A stretch of DNA of 14,429 nucleotides from Pseudomonadales bacterium. GTDB lineage: Bacteria; Pseudomonadota; Gammaproteobacteria; Pseudomonadales; Moraxellaceae. The notes under the pieces were generated by a model that was not told where the DNA came from, ran no database searches, and saw nothing but the letters and a program-made list of their open reading frames with translations. Each line of letters begins with the position of its first letter. Positions within the stretch are counted from its first letter, which is position 1. The position numbers were made by a program, and so were the translations under genes. Location: contig JABEVH010000205.1 in assembly GCA_013043915.1 (NCBI GenBank), forward strand, positions 1-14,429, given 5' to 3'. This document shows positions 7,585 through 14,429 of the stretch, piece by piece.

Positions 7585-9210
7585 TCACGTCAGCTGCCAG
7601 AGTTCCGCCAAGGCATGCAGGGCAGCCTCTTCCTCATGCGTACGAATACCGGCCAAACCCACAGCATCCTGACAAGCGTCCCACAAGGCCTGACGTGACC
7701 AGTGCACCAGCATGGAAAGATTCAGAGCTGCTTGTTCACAGTCTTTCCACGACACCTTCCCAGGAAGTCCTGCTTTTATTCCTAAGGTTCGCATGATCAG
7801 TGCAAAATGTTCCGGATCAGTATCCTTACACACCAGTTGTAACCAGCCTGCCACGACTATGGCAACCTGCGGCGTAAAATCATTCAGTTCGGCATGACCC
7901 GAACATACATAGGTGACATATCGCGCCCTCAACCTGAGATGGGCTACCCATTGCAACAAGTTAGCAGGCATCGCTAAACTTAGTTGTTGCTGTTGCAATG
8001 TATCCAACCCGGTTATGCCTGCCATGCTCGACTCGAGCAAAGCAAGTCCCTGCGCAAAACTTACTCCTTGAAGCTCAGCCGTATAAGTCGCACCTACACC
8101 ACACAGGCCCAACAAAAGCACTGGCTGCAAAGCCACCTGTGTACTCGCCTGATGCAAAACAAAGGGCATGGCCAACGCATCATTTACACCATGAGCGGCA
8201 GGCACCAAAGACGCTGTTTTAATCTGACGCTGTTTAGATCGCCACCTTACCAAAGCCAGGGGATCGAGTGCCTTGACCCTCTCCTTCAGGGGGGGATGAG
8301 AAGACAACCATCGCCGCCAGTTTTCATTACTGACAAAACACATATGACTAAATTCTTCGGCTCGGCCATGCTGCCACACCCGGTATTCGGGATGCTCACG
8401 CAACACCATCAGTAAGCTGATCATAGCCTCTTTATGCCGCGTCCACTGCACCCCGGTAGCATCGGCAAGAAACTCACGCTCCCGACTGATACCCGCACAT
8501 AACCAGCGACCAAGAAACACTCCACCCAACCCCAAGATACGTATCCCCTGACCGATCCCGAACAGCCCCCATGACAGAATAAATACCTTGCCCTCCACCG
8601 CAACAGCCCACTCTGAACAGACTTGCCCTAATCGGTACAAAGCATGCAGGCCTGACAAGGTAATCACTAAACGTAGATTCAGCAATGCATCACCATCAGC
8701 CAAATGACTGAATTCATGCCCCATCATGGCTTGCAGCTCATCTCGCCCCAAATGCTGCAAGGCCCCAGCCGTCACCATTAACACCGTGTCATCCGGTGTC
8801 AACCCCGCCACCATGGCATTGATACCCGACTCATGATCCAGAACGTAGACAGAAGGCAACGACTGCATGGAGGCCACAGACATTTCTGCGCACACGTCTC
8901 GCAAACATTGTTCCTGTGGTTTAAGACCATAATCGGTCAACTGACGGGCGCCCAACTGCCGCGCCCATCCATGTCCTCCCTGCTTCAACCCCAAATAATT
9001 CGACACAGCCACCAGCACCATCATAGCAGCGACGGTGAAATTGATAACGTAGAGATGATTGATGCGAGACCCTGGCAGCCAGGGCGCCAACCCCCAATAA
9101 ACTAGATTAACGCCCAACAAGACCAAAACCACCAAGATCACAAACAACAGGATCCAGATCAAGGCATGCTGACGCGCCCTTGCTTGTTGCAGCCAAAAAC
9201 TCACAACCAA
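7585..9210 (-). CDS. Membrane-bound M48-family metalloprotease
   Basis: A 541-residue zinc protease related to HtpX/Ste24. Seen: two N-terminal membrane helices (about 17-38 and 55-72), the zinc motif HEFSH (165-169) with catalytic Glu166, the third ligand in REREFLAD (Glu246), and the SHPPLKER motif (304-311) typical of M48B. Hydrophobic stretches lie between the two zinc motifs. About 230 residues after SHPPL form an extension that plain HtpX (about 290 residues) lacks; I recognise no domain in it. Starts are non-ATG: TTG 9210 or GTG 9204, with no good Shine-Dalgarno. It lies 10 bases behind lemA, so coupled expression is likely, and lemA-M48 pairs are common in bacteria. Substrate unknown; membrane-protein quality control is the family role. 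Confidence 0.88.
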   Translation of the reverse strand: MVVSFWLQQARARQHALIWILLFVILVVLVLLGVNLVYWGLAPWLPGSRINHLYVINFTVAAMMVLVAVSNYLGLKQGGHGWARQLGARQLTDYGLKPQEQCLRDVCAEMSVASMQSLPSVYVLDHESGINAMVAGLTPDDTVLMVTAGALQHLGRDELQAMMGHEFSHLADGDALLNLRLVITLSGLHALYRLGQVCSEWAVAVEGKVFILSWGLFGIGQGIRILGLGGVFLGRWLCAGISREREFLADATGVQWTRHKEAMISLLMVLREHPEYRVWQHGRAEEFSHMCFVSNENWRRWLSSHPPLKERVKALDPLALVRWRSKQRQIKTASLVPAAHGVNDALAMPFVLHQASTQVALQPVLLLGLCGVGATYTAELQGVSFAQGLALLESSMAGITGLDTLQQQQLSLAMPANLLQWVAHLRLRARYVTYVCSGHAELNDFTPQVAIVVAGWLQLVCKDTDPEHFALIMRTLGIKAGLPGKVSWKDCEQAALNLSMLVHWSRQALWDACQDAVGLAGIRTHEEEAALHALAELWQLT

Positions 9211-9220
9211 CCACCCGGCA

Positions 9221-9826
9221 TCAATGAAAACTTACATGAACAGACTGCCTGGCTTCTTGATTCTCTAGAGACCACGGCTGCACCGCTGCAAACCCAAGCG
9301 AGCCCGCAAATATCACAGCAGGAAAACTTTCACGGGTCACATTAAATTCCATCACTGCATCGTTATAGGCTTGCCGGGCAAAACCAACACGATTTTCTGT
9401 CGAAGCCAACTCCTCCAACAAAGGCTGCAAGGTTTGATCCGCTTTTAGATCAGGATAGCTCTCCACCACAGCCATAACATTAGCCATACCTTGATGCAAC
9501 TTTTGTTCGGCCTGCATCAACGTATTCATGGCCTGGCTATTTGATAGATCTTTTTTGAAGACATCCTGGGCTGCCATGGCTTGCTGGCGCGCTGCAGCCA
9601 CTTGCGTAAGCGTATCATGCTCGTGCTGCATATAAGCCTTACACGTCTCTACCAGATTAGGGATCAGGTCAAAACGTCTTTGCATCTGCACATCGATCTG
9701 GGCAAAAGCATTCTTAACCTGGTTTCGACCACGCACCAAAAGGTTATATACTGAAAAAATGCCCAGAAAAAACACCAGCAAAACCGCTATCACCGGTATC
9801 ATCGAAGAACTCCAAGTCATCTCCAT
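9221..9826 (-). CDS. lemA: LemA family protein
   Basis: About 201 residues with one N-terminal membrane helix (roughly residues 10-30) followed by the LemA helical domain. Seen: the hallmark YNLLVRGRNQVKNAFAQIDV, then RRFDLIPNLVETCKAYMQHE, and near the C-terminus ELASTENRVGFARQAYNDAV, MEFN and a FP motif. Length is normal (about 190). Topology is probably a short N-terminus, one helix and a soluble helical bundle. The molecular function of LemA is not established; it is often encoded with M48 proteases or TPM-domain proteins, as here. The start was taken as ATG 9826. ATG 9820 and an upstream TTG 9835 are possible, and no strong ribosome site decides. It is 41 bases downstream of gltX, so probably co-transcribed. 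Confidence 0.9.
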   Translation of the reverse strand: MEMTWSSSMIPVIAVLLVFFLGIFSVYNLLVRGRNQVKNAFAQIDVQMQRRFDLIPNLVETCKAYMQHEHDTLTQVAAARQQAMAAQDVFKKDLSNSQAMNTLMQAEQKLHQGMANVMAVVESYPDLKADQTLQPLLEELASTENRVGFARQAYNDAVMEFNVTRESFPAVIFAGSLGFAAVQPWSLENQEARQSVHVSFH

Positions 9827-9866
9827 GGGTACCAACAGCCTAGCAGATTAGTTTTAAACTCGCCGA

Positions 9867-11357
9867 CTAAGCTATCAAGGGATGCTGTTGCACCCACGTT
9901 GACCAAGCTGATTGCTCTTCTGTACTCGGCCATCCTAACTGATGCAAGGCCTGTCGCAAACGAAAACGAACCATGTCCGGCCCCAATAACGCCATCGATT
10001 CCATCACCGGTGTACTGGAAGCCGAGCCAGCAATAGCCATAAATAGCGGCGCCATAAAATCGCGTAACTTAATATCGAGGGCACCAGCCCAATGCATGCA
10101 CATGCTCTGAATGGCATCATGATTCCAGGGCCCACCTTGCTCTGCTGCCCATAACATCAGCTGCAATATTTTACGCACCTGTTCTATAGAGAGTTTTTTA
10201 TGCGTAAAGCTCTCTGCCGTCACGCCAACAGCACCTCGAAAGAAGAATCCAGCCCAGTCAACAGCGTCGCTTAGGCGATGAATACGAGGCTGAATCTGTG
10301 CGAGCACCTTCTTAACAAATTCAGGGGTGAACTGCCATGCCATAAATGCCTGCATCAGTTCCTCAAGAGGCATTTCCTTGATCCAAGAGGCATTCAGCCA
10401 ATCCAGCTTCTCTACATCAAAAATTGGCCCTCCCAACGACACGCGCCCCAATTCAAAATGCTCAATCATTTCCTGCAGCGTAAACTTTTCTTGCTCATCA
10501 GGCATGGACCACCCCATACGTCCCAGATAATTAAGCAGCGCAGCTGGGAGGTAACCCATACTACGGTAGTGCAAAATGGACGTAGGATGCTTACGCTTGG
10601 AAAGCTTGCTTTTGTCTGGGTTACGCAGCAACGGCATATGACATAGCGCCGGCATTTGCCAGCCGAAATACTGATATAAGAGCTGATGTTTTGGGGCAGA
10701 ACTGATCCATTCTTCACCACGCAACACATGAGTAATCTGCATCAGGTGATCATCGACCACATTAGCCAGATGGTAAGTAGGCAATCCATCTGCCTTGAGC
10801 AGAATCTGCATGTCCACCTGACTCCAGGGTATTTCGATACGTCCGCGCAATAAATCATCGAACGAACAAACTCCCTCATCAGGAACTCGCATACGAATAA
10901 CATGGGGCTCACCTGAGACCAACCTGTCCGCCACCTCATCTTGGGACAGCCTCAGACAATGCCCGTCATATCCAGGATTTTTCCCCTGAGCCATCTGCTC
11001 TTTGCGCAAAACATCCAATCGATCTGCCTTGCAAAAACAATGAAAAGCATGACCTTGATGCACTAGCTCATGAACATGGTGTTGGTAAATTGCACTGCGC
11101 TCACTCTGCCGGTAGGGGGCAAATGCCCCCCCTACATCAGGACCTTCATCCCAGTCCAAACCCAACCAACGCAAGGCTTCCAATATCTGGACCTCGGATT
11201 CATGCGTAGAACGCTGCTGGTCGGTATCTTCTATTCTCAGGATAAATTTTCCCCCATGTTGCCGTGCAAAACAGAGATTAAACAAGGCAATGTAGGCCGT
11301 ACCCACGTGCGGATCGCCCGTAGGCGAAGGGGCAATGCGTGTACGTACTGTCTGCAT
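9867..11357 (-). CDS. gltX: Glutamyl-tRNA synthetase (class I)
   Basis: A 496-residue cytoplasmic enzyme that charges tRNA-Glu with glutamate using ATP. Seen: the HIGH-type motif APSPTGDPHVGTAY (9-22), RIEDTD (41-46), and the Cys-X-Cys pair of a zinc-binding region (HCFC, 107-110, with a later Cys134). DDHLMQITHVLRGEEWISSAPKH (202-223) follows, then the KMSKS-type motif KLSKRK (251-256). A C-terminal helical anticodon-binding domain completes it, and length is normal. Whether it is strictly discriminating or also charges tRNA-Gln cannot be told by eye. ATG 11357 has GGAG 10 bases upstream. It is followed by lemA and the M48 gene, and then by the tRNA-Glu gene on the same strand. Confidence 0.97.
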   Translation of the reverse strand: MQTVRTRIAPSPTGDPHVGTAYIALFNLCFARQHGGKFILRIEDTDQQRSTHESEVQILEALRWLGLDWDEGPDVGGAFAPYRQSERSAIYQHHVHELVHQGHAFHCFCKADRLDVLRKEQMAQGKNPGYDGHCLRLSQDEVADRLVSGEPHVIRMRVPDEGVCSFDDLLRGRIEIPWSQVDMQILLKADGLPTYHLANVVDDHLMQITHVLRGEEWISSAPKHQLLYQYFGWQMPALCHMPLLRNPDKSKLSKRKHPTSILHYRSMGYLPAALLNYLGRMGWSMPDEQEKFTLQEMIEHFELGRVSLGGPIFDVEKLDWLNASWIKEMPLEELMQAFMAWQFTPEFVKKVLAQIQPRIHRLSDAVDWAGFFFRGAVGVTAESFTHKKLSIEQVRKILQLMLWAAEQGGPWNHDAIQSMCMHWAGALDIKLRDFMAPLFMAIAGSASSTPVMESMALLGPDMVRFRLRQALHQLGWPSTEEQSAWSTWVQQHPLIA

Positions 11358-11394
11358 GGTCGTCGGGCTCCAGATCGTTTCATGTAAAGCAAGT

Positions 11395-11400
11395 AGTATA
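11395..11400 (-). promoter_or_regulatory. Candidate -10 box for gltX
   Basis: TATACT on the minus strand lies about 38 bases before the gltX ATG and is close to the TATAAT consensus. No good -35 hexamer is seen 16-18 bases further upstream, so this is a tentative call. It lies in the divergent gap between gltX and tRNA-Ile. Confidence 0.35.
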
Positions 11401-11444
11401 CATGTTCATCTCACAAGTTCTCATCCCTCTCCTCCCTGTAATGA

Positions 11445-11473
11445 TTTACCGATGCATGACTTTGCTATAGAAT
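11445..11473 (+). promoter_or_regulatory. Promoter of the split tRNA-Ile gene
   Basis: -35 TTTACC (11445-11450, four of six consensus bases), a 17-base spacer, and -10 TAGAAT (11468-11473, five of six). The -10 box is the same as in the tRNA-Ala promoter of this window. The tRNA begins 12 bases after it, leaving a 5-6 base leader, normal for a tRNA gene. Confidence 0.7.
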
Positions 11474-11484
11474 GCTGTCCCCAA

Positions 11485-11821
11485 GGGCCTCTAGCTCATG
11501 CCTGGTTAGAGCAGCGGACTCATCAAACTTAAGGTGACCTTCATCAGAAATGATGATTGAACAATCGGGTTAATTCAGGGAAACCTAAGGCTGTTTACAG
11601 CTACGGCAATCCTGAGCCAAGCCAGAACTACAGTTCTGGAAGGTGCAGAGACTAGCGGAGAGGTCAAGTCCTCTTAATAACCGCCAAGAACGCCCGACAC
11701 CTGAACAAACCAACTTCCCAAGAAGGCGGTGTTGCAGGTGGTGAGATAGTCCAGCGAGTTGGGGAAACCCACGCAAAGCTGAATCCGTTGGTGCCGAGTT
11801 CGACTCTCGGGGGGCCCACCA
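11485..11821 (+). tRNA. tRNA-Ile(CAT), split by a group I intron
   Basis: The exons are 11485-11523 and 11782-11821; joined they give a 79-base tRNA with encoded CCA. Acceptor GGGCCTC pairs with GGGGCCC. The D-stem is GCTC/GAGC, the anticodon stem GCGGA/TCCGT with loop CTCATAA, the T-stem CCGAG/CTCGG with loop TTCGACT. The anticodon CAT (11521-11523) could be Met or Ile. Acceptor, anticodon stem and variable loop resemble minor tRNA-Ile2 of proteobacteria, whose C34 is changed to lysidine by TilS to read AUA, not the elongator or initiator Met tRNAs. The D-loop is unusually long (11 bases, two extra before GG). Position 48 is G where C is usual. The intron must be removed before the tRNA can be charged. 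Confidence 0.93.
11524..11781 (+). ncRNA. Group I intron (IC3-like) in tRNA-Ile
   Basis: This 258-base ribozyme is inserted directly after anticodon base U36. Helices visible by eye: P1, exon TCAT (11520-11523) with guide GTGA (11534-11537), giving the required U-G pair. P2 TCATCA/TGATGA (11541-11556) has a GAAA loop. P3 is 11565-11570 with 11692-11697; P4 TCAGG 11575-11579 with CCTGA 11611-11615; P5 around 11590-11601; P6 CCAGAAC/GTTCTGG 11622-11639. P7 is GACTA 11650-11654 with TAGTC 11747-11751; P8 CACCTG 11698-11703 with CAGGTG 11735-11740; P9 TGGG-GAAA-CCCA 11760-11771. The intron ends in G (11781). CCTAAG...TACGG (11584-11606) nearly matches the 11-nt tetraloop receptor. The conserved strings resemble the Azoarcus tRNA-Ile intron. 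No endonuclease gene is present, so it probably splices itself but cannot home alone. Confidence 0.93.
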
Positions 11822-11829
11822 CTTCCTCA

Positions 11830-11866
11830 GGACCCGACCACCTTTTGGTCGGGTCCTTTTCTTTTT
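11830..11866 (+). terminator. Intrinsic terminator after tRNA-Ile
   Basis: GGACCCGACCA (11830-11840) pairs perfectly with TGGTCGGGTCC (11846-11856) around a 5-base loop, followed by TTTTCTTTTT. An 11-pair stem with a T-tract is a textbook Rho-independent terminator. It starts 9 bases after the tRNA CCA and isolates this tRNA from the MASE1 gene downstream. Confidence 0.93.
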
Positions 11867-11972
11867 CTCCATTTTTGGGCTTGAAATGCCGCTAAACTGA
11901 AATTAACCCGTCCGCTGGATCAATACTTATGCTAAACCCATAGTAGCTACAGATTGCATCTGGGGGGCATTC

Positions 11973-13136
11973 ATGCAGTTGCCAGGGAAGCCACGCAGTT
12001 GGCAAAAGGGAGTACGTACAGGCTTCCTGCTAGCTGTGGCTGTCTTGGTCTATGTCCTGCTCGGTAAAATTTCATACGAATTTTCCCAAATCAATGATGA
12101 AGTTTCAGAAAACATTTTTCTGCCGCAAGGATTTTCCTTGGCGCTGGGTTTACTGGCGGGATTACGATCCTGGCCGGTGGTGGTTATTGGCCAGCTTTAC
12201 TTAGGCCATGAACAGGGTCTGCCCTGGCTTTTAAATCTGCTAACTACCCTTGCAAACACGGCTGTCATGGTAACAGGCGTTACCTGTCTCAGGCTGGCTG
12301 GTTTTCGAATCAGCATAGAACGCAGCATAGATTACTTGTTGCTCATCCTTGTGGAAGCCATCATCCTGCAACCTGTCAGCCGCATTCTGGGCAGCTACAT
12401 CCTCTGGTTAGTGAGTAATAATTTACTACCTAGCTGGCATGATTTTCTCGACCCCGGCAACTTCTGGATGCTGGAACAAGCCACCTGCCAAGTCAGCATC
12501 ACTTCAGTCTTGCTCGCTTACAATGACCGGTGGCGTCATGGCTTACGCCCGCAATATGTTCTGGAACTGGCTGCATTAAGTGCTATGGCGGGCTGGTCAG
12601 GGCTGTTTCTCTTGCAAGCTGAAGGGCACTGGTTAAGTCTGCTACACATTATTTCAACCGCCTATCTGGGTACCTTATTGATGGCCAGTCGTTTGGGCTT
12701 GGCAGGAGCCATGACCGGCAACATCATCTTGTTGATCTTTACCCAATACGCCATGCACAACGGTCATTCGCCATTCGTACAGCTCGGTGATGCAAGAGCC
12801 CAACTGGAGTTTATCAATCTACTAGTTGTTGGTGTCATGCTGAGTTCAGGTTTTTTTAGCACATTACTACGCGAACGCGATGACCAGACTCGCATGCTGA
12901 AAATTTTGGCGCATCAGGATGTCCTGACAGGACTGTATAACCGTCGACACTTTTATCAGTACGGGGAGCAGCTCTTGGCACGTTTGCGCCGTCACGCCCA
13001 TGGCGAGGCATCCCTGATTGCGATAGATCTCGATTTTTTCAAGCGGGCTGATCATGCTCTTTATGAAGCCAAACGAACGGGCAGGAACCGTGTTATCAGC
13101 GCAGAACCCCCCCCTATCCTGGAATTTCATCTCTAA
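11973..13136 (+). pseudogene. MASE1-GGDEF protein with GGDEF core deleted
   Basis: A 387-residue open frame. Residues 15-300 form a multi-helix membrane sensor resembling MASE1 (seen: IFLPQGFSLALGLLAGLRSWPVVVIGQLYLG, residues 48-78 in part). A short linker leads into the start of a GGDEF diguanylate cyclase domain, LAHQDVLTGLYNRRHF (312-327) and LIAIDLDFFK (348-357). The next residues, RADHALYEAKRTGRNRVI (358-375), belong to the domain's end. About 90-100 residues that normally lie between, including the GGDEF active site and metal ligands, are missing while the frame is kept. The protein can hardly make c-di-GMP; it may be a decaying gene or a membrane protein with a leftover tail. ATG 11973 has GGGGGG 6 bases upstream. 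The call as pseudogene is inference. Confidence 0.75.
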
Positions 13137-13319
13137 ATTTCATTTTAACCCTCGAAAGAGGGCGACTCAGTCTCCCCCTTCCCGTAGACGCCAAGGGCTC
13201 AGGACCAACCGAGAGTTGACACCAATGACCTGCGTGACACCACAAAGTAAATGATCGGCCCACGACGTTCCATAGGCCTATATACTATAGTATCAGTTAA
13301 CTTTGCTTGAGAACGATCC
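13137..13319. other. Intergenic region with hairpin, repeats and palindromes
   Basis: No gene is seen. CCCTC-GAAA-GAGGG (13149-13162) is a five-pair hairpin just after the MASE1 gene, without a T-tract, so at best a weak terminator or mRNA-end structure. TGACACCA occurs twice (13217-13224 and 13235-13242) at an 18-base period. Two abutting palindromes follow at 13272-13293, overlapping a possible -10 box before the START-domain gene. Confidence 0.6.
13272..13293 (+). promoter_or_regulatory. Two abutting palindromes at a likely promoter
   Basis: ATAGGCCTAT (13272-13281) and ATACTATAGTAT (13282-13293) are perfect palindromes placed end to end, 27 bases before the ATG at 13320. TATACT (13281-13286) or TAGTAT (13288-13293) could serve as -10 box; no clear -35 is seen. 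The symmetry suggests a dimeric regulator site over the promoter, which is inference. Confidence 0.4.
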
Positions 13320-13994
13320 ATGCGAACATGGCTGGGTGGATGGTTATTATTGATAACCAGTAGTTTGGGCTGGGCCCAATCCAACTGGGAATTGGCCAAG
13401 GATGAAGATGGAATTCAGGTATGGAAGCATGTAAGTTCCGATTCCCATTTAGCAGATTTTCGTGCCGAAGTTGAGGTTGACAGCTCCCTTTCCGGTCTGT
13501 TGGCACTCTTTTATGATGCTGATGCGGCACCGCAATGGCTGGATCATACGCGCCGGGTTGAAATGTTAAACCGCGACGACCCCAAGCATAGTTATACCCT
13601 GCATATTGAAACCGCCATGCCTTGGCCCACCACAGATCGCGATGCTGTCGTTCAAGGCTTTTGGTCTCAGGATGCACGCACACATATTGTTTATCTCCAC
13701 GGCCATAGCATTACTTACCAAGATACTCCGGGTTATGTTCGCGCCTCTCTGCGCTCTGACTGGACCTTCATTCCCATGGGCATGCACAAGGTCAAGGTCA
13801 TCATGTCAGGCAACACTAACCTGCAGGGACACATACCTAACTGGACCGTCAATATGCTGATTCAGGAATCTCCATTTGCTACCCTGGAAAACTTGCGACA
13901 ACGCATACAATTACCTGTTTACCAAAGCACCCATATGGATGGTGTTGAAGAACCCGATATGCCGCCGCGGGAAAAAACAGCAGCCCTCCGCTAA
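13320..13994 (+). CDS. Periplasmic START-domain lipid-binding protein
   Basis: A 224-residue protein with a signal peptide (basic MR, hydrophobic WLGGWLLLITSSL, cleavage probably after GWA) and one START-like domain. Seen: NWELAKDEDGIQVWKH (22-37), FRAEVEVDSSL, the PWPTTDRDAVVQGFW segment and YVRASLRSDWTFIP. A closing IPNWTVNMLIQESPFATLENLRQRI completes it. PWP-(T/S)-DRD and IPxWxVN are typical of bacterial START proteins, whose hydrophobic cavity binds a lipid or sterol-like ligand. The ligand here is unknown. The C-terminal 20 residues are polar and proline-rich. ATG 13320 was chosen because the signal peptide starts there; the ribosome site is weak (GAGAA). It appears monocistronic or leads into the membrane gene 52 bases downstream. 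Confidence 0.82.
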   Translation: MRTWLGGWLLLITSSLGWAQSNWELAKDEDGIQVWKHVSSDSHLADFRAEVEVDSSLSGLLALFYDADAAPQWLDHTRRVEMLNRDDPKHSYTLHIETAMPWPTTDRDAVVQGFWSQDARTHIVYLHGHSITYQDTPGYVRASLRSDWTFIPMGMHKVKVIMSGNTNLQGHIPNWTVNMLIQESPFATLENLRQRIQLPVYQSTHMDGVEEPDMPPREKTAALR

Positions 13995-14015
13995 ACGATC
14001 ATAGAGCCTTCATAA

Positions 14016-14034
14016 CCCTGTCACGGTGACAGGG
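14016..14034 (+). terminator. Hairpin after the START-domain gene
   Basis: CCCTGTCA (14016-14023) pairs perfectly with TGACAGGG (14027-14034) around CGG. It lies 22 bases after the stop of the START gene and 13 bases before the next ATG. There is no T-tract, so it is a weak terminator, an mRNA-stabilising hairpin, or an operator for the next gene. Confidence 0.4.
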
Positions 14035-14046
14035 CATGATGGTGCC

Positions 14047-14429
14047 ATGAACGTAGTATTATTAGCAGGTCTTGACGGCCTACTATTAGGGGCGGCTCTT
14101 GGCCTTAGGTCATGGACACCCTACCAAAGACTAGCGCTGTCCTGCCTGTTCGTGGGCTTCTTGCCCATGCTAGAGCTGGGAGGAATGCCCTCACCCCTGC
14201 AATTACTGGCCTGGTGCGCAGGCTTTAGTGGCAGCCTGCTAGCCCTCATGCGGCAACACAAACTCAAATATCCATCTTCTCTACCGGCTCCTTCGGAACG
14301 GCGCTCTGACATCCGCGAATTGATGCAGCCTTTTCATGCTCCTGCCTTTGACCCAAATGCCTACTTTAACGCTACTCTGGGTTGCTTTATGGGCCTGGGC
14401 AAAAACGGCCCCTGCTATCAGCCCTATCC
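14047..14429 (+). CDS. Unrecognised membrane protein, 5' part only
   Basis: An uninterrupted frame from ATG 14047 runs off the window edge (127 codons seen). The N-terminus is hydrophobic, with likely membrane helices at residues about 2-21 (VVLLAGLDGLLLGAALGL), 29-45 and 52-70. A polar stretch follows (MRQHKLKYPSSLPAPSERRSD), then a part rich in aromatic residues and glycine. I do not recognise the family. The start has a poor ribosome site, but no other in-frame start lies nearby. It is on the same strand as the START-domain gene, 52 bases downstream, with a hairpin between them. Confidence 0.6.
   Translation, partial: MNVVLLAGLDGLLLGAALGLRSWTPYQRLALSCLFVGFLPMLELGGMPSPLQLLAWCAGFSGSLLALMRQHKLKYPSSLPAPSERRSDIRELMQPFHAPAFDPNAYFNATLGCFMGLGKNGPCYQPY

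Noticed and set aside
11524..11781. Homing endonuclease inside the group I intron
   Set aside because: The intron is only 258 bases and fully accounted for by ribozyme helices; no coding frame on the plus strand.
11485..11821. Elongator or initiator tRNA-Met instead of tRNA-Ile(CAT)
   Set aside because: The GGGCC/GGGCCC acceptor, GGA-CTCATAA-TCC arm and TGGT variable loop fit proteobacterial tRNA-Ile2 better; an initiator would lack the first acceptor pair. Identity elements for TilS should still be confirmed.
11585..11872. Minus-strand frame of 95 codons across the intron and tRNA-Ile 3' exon
   Set aside because: It is antisense to the tRNA, intron and terminator; such frames are a common artefact at tRNA genes and the product resembles nothing.

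Overview
The window looks like chromosomal DNA of a proteobacterium, probably a gammaproteobacterium. The basis is the mid-50s-looking GC content, dense overlapping operons, CCA-encoding tRNA genes, a tRNA-Ala(GGC)/tRNA-Glu(TTC) pair near gltX, and family resemblances of the cobalamin, LemA/M48, MASE1 and START-domain proteins. The genus cannot be read from the sequence.

Layout. Bases 1-307 hold no convincing gene but contain two RNA-like hairpins. Bases 308-7173 (+) are one tightly coupled seven-gene corrinoid operon: a signal-less BtuF-like protein, cobO, cobB/cbiA, btuF, btuC, btuD and cobQ/cbiP. Every junction overlaps by a few bases. BtuFCD imports corrinoid from the periplasm, CobO adenosylates it, and CobB and CobQ amidate the ring side chains to give adenosyl-cobyric acid. 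The final nucleotide-loop steps are not in the window. On the minus strand lie a tRNA-Ala/tRNA-Glu unit with its own strong promoter (7329-7565) and the group gltX - lemA - M48 membrane protease, read from 11357 down to 7585.

The most striking element is at 11485-11821 (+). This is a tRNA-Ile(CAT) gene split directly after the anticodon by a 258-base group I intron. P1 to P9 can be drawn by hand, and the layout resembles the Azoarcus tRNA-Ile ribozyme, including GAAA tetraloops and a near-canonical 11-nt tetraloop receptor. It differs by an extra stem between P7 and P3. A strong terminator follows the gene.

The right end (11973-14429, +) carries a MASE1-type membrane sensor fused to a GGDEF domain whose catalytic core is missing through an in-frame internal deletion. 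After it come a periplasmic START-domain protein and the start of an unrecognised membrane protein cut by the window edge.
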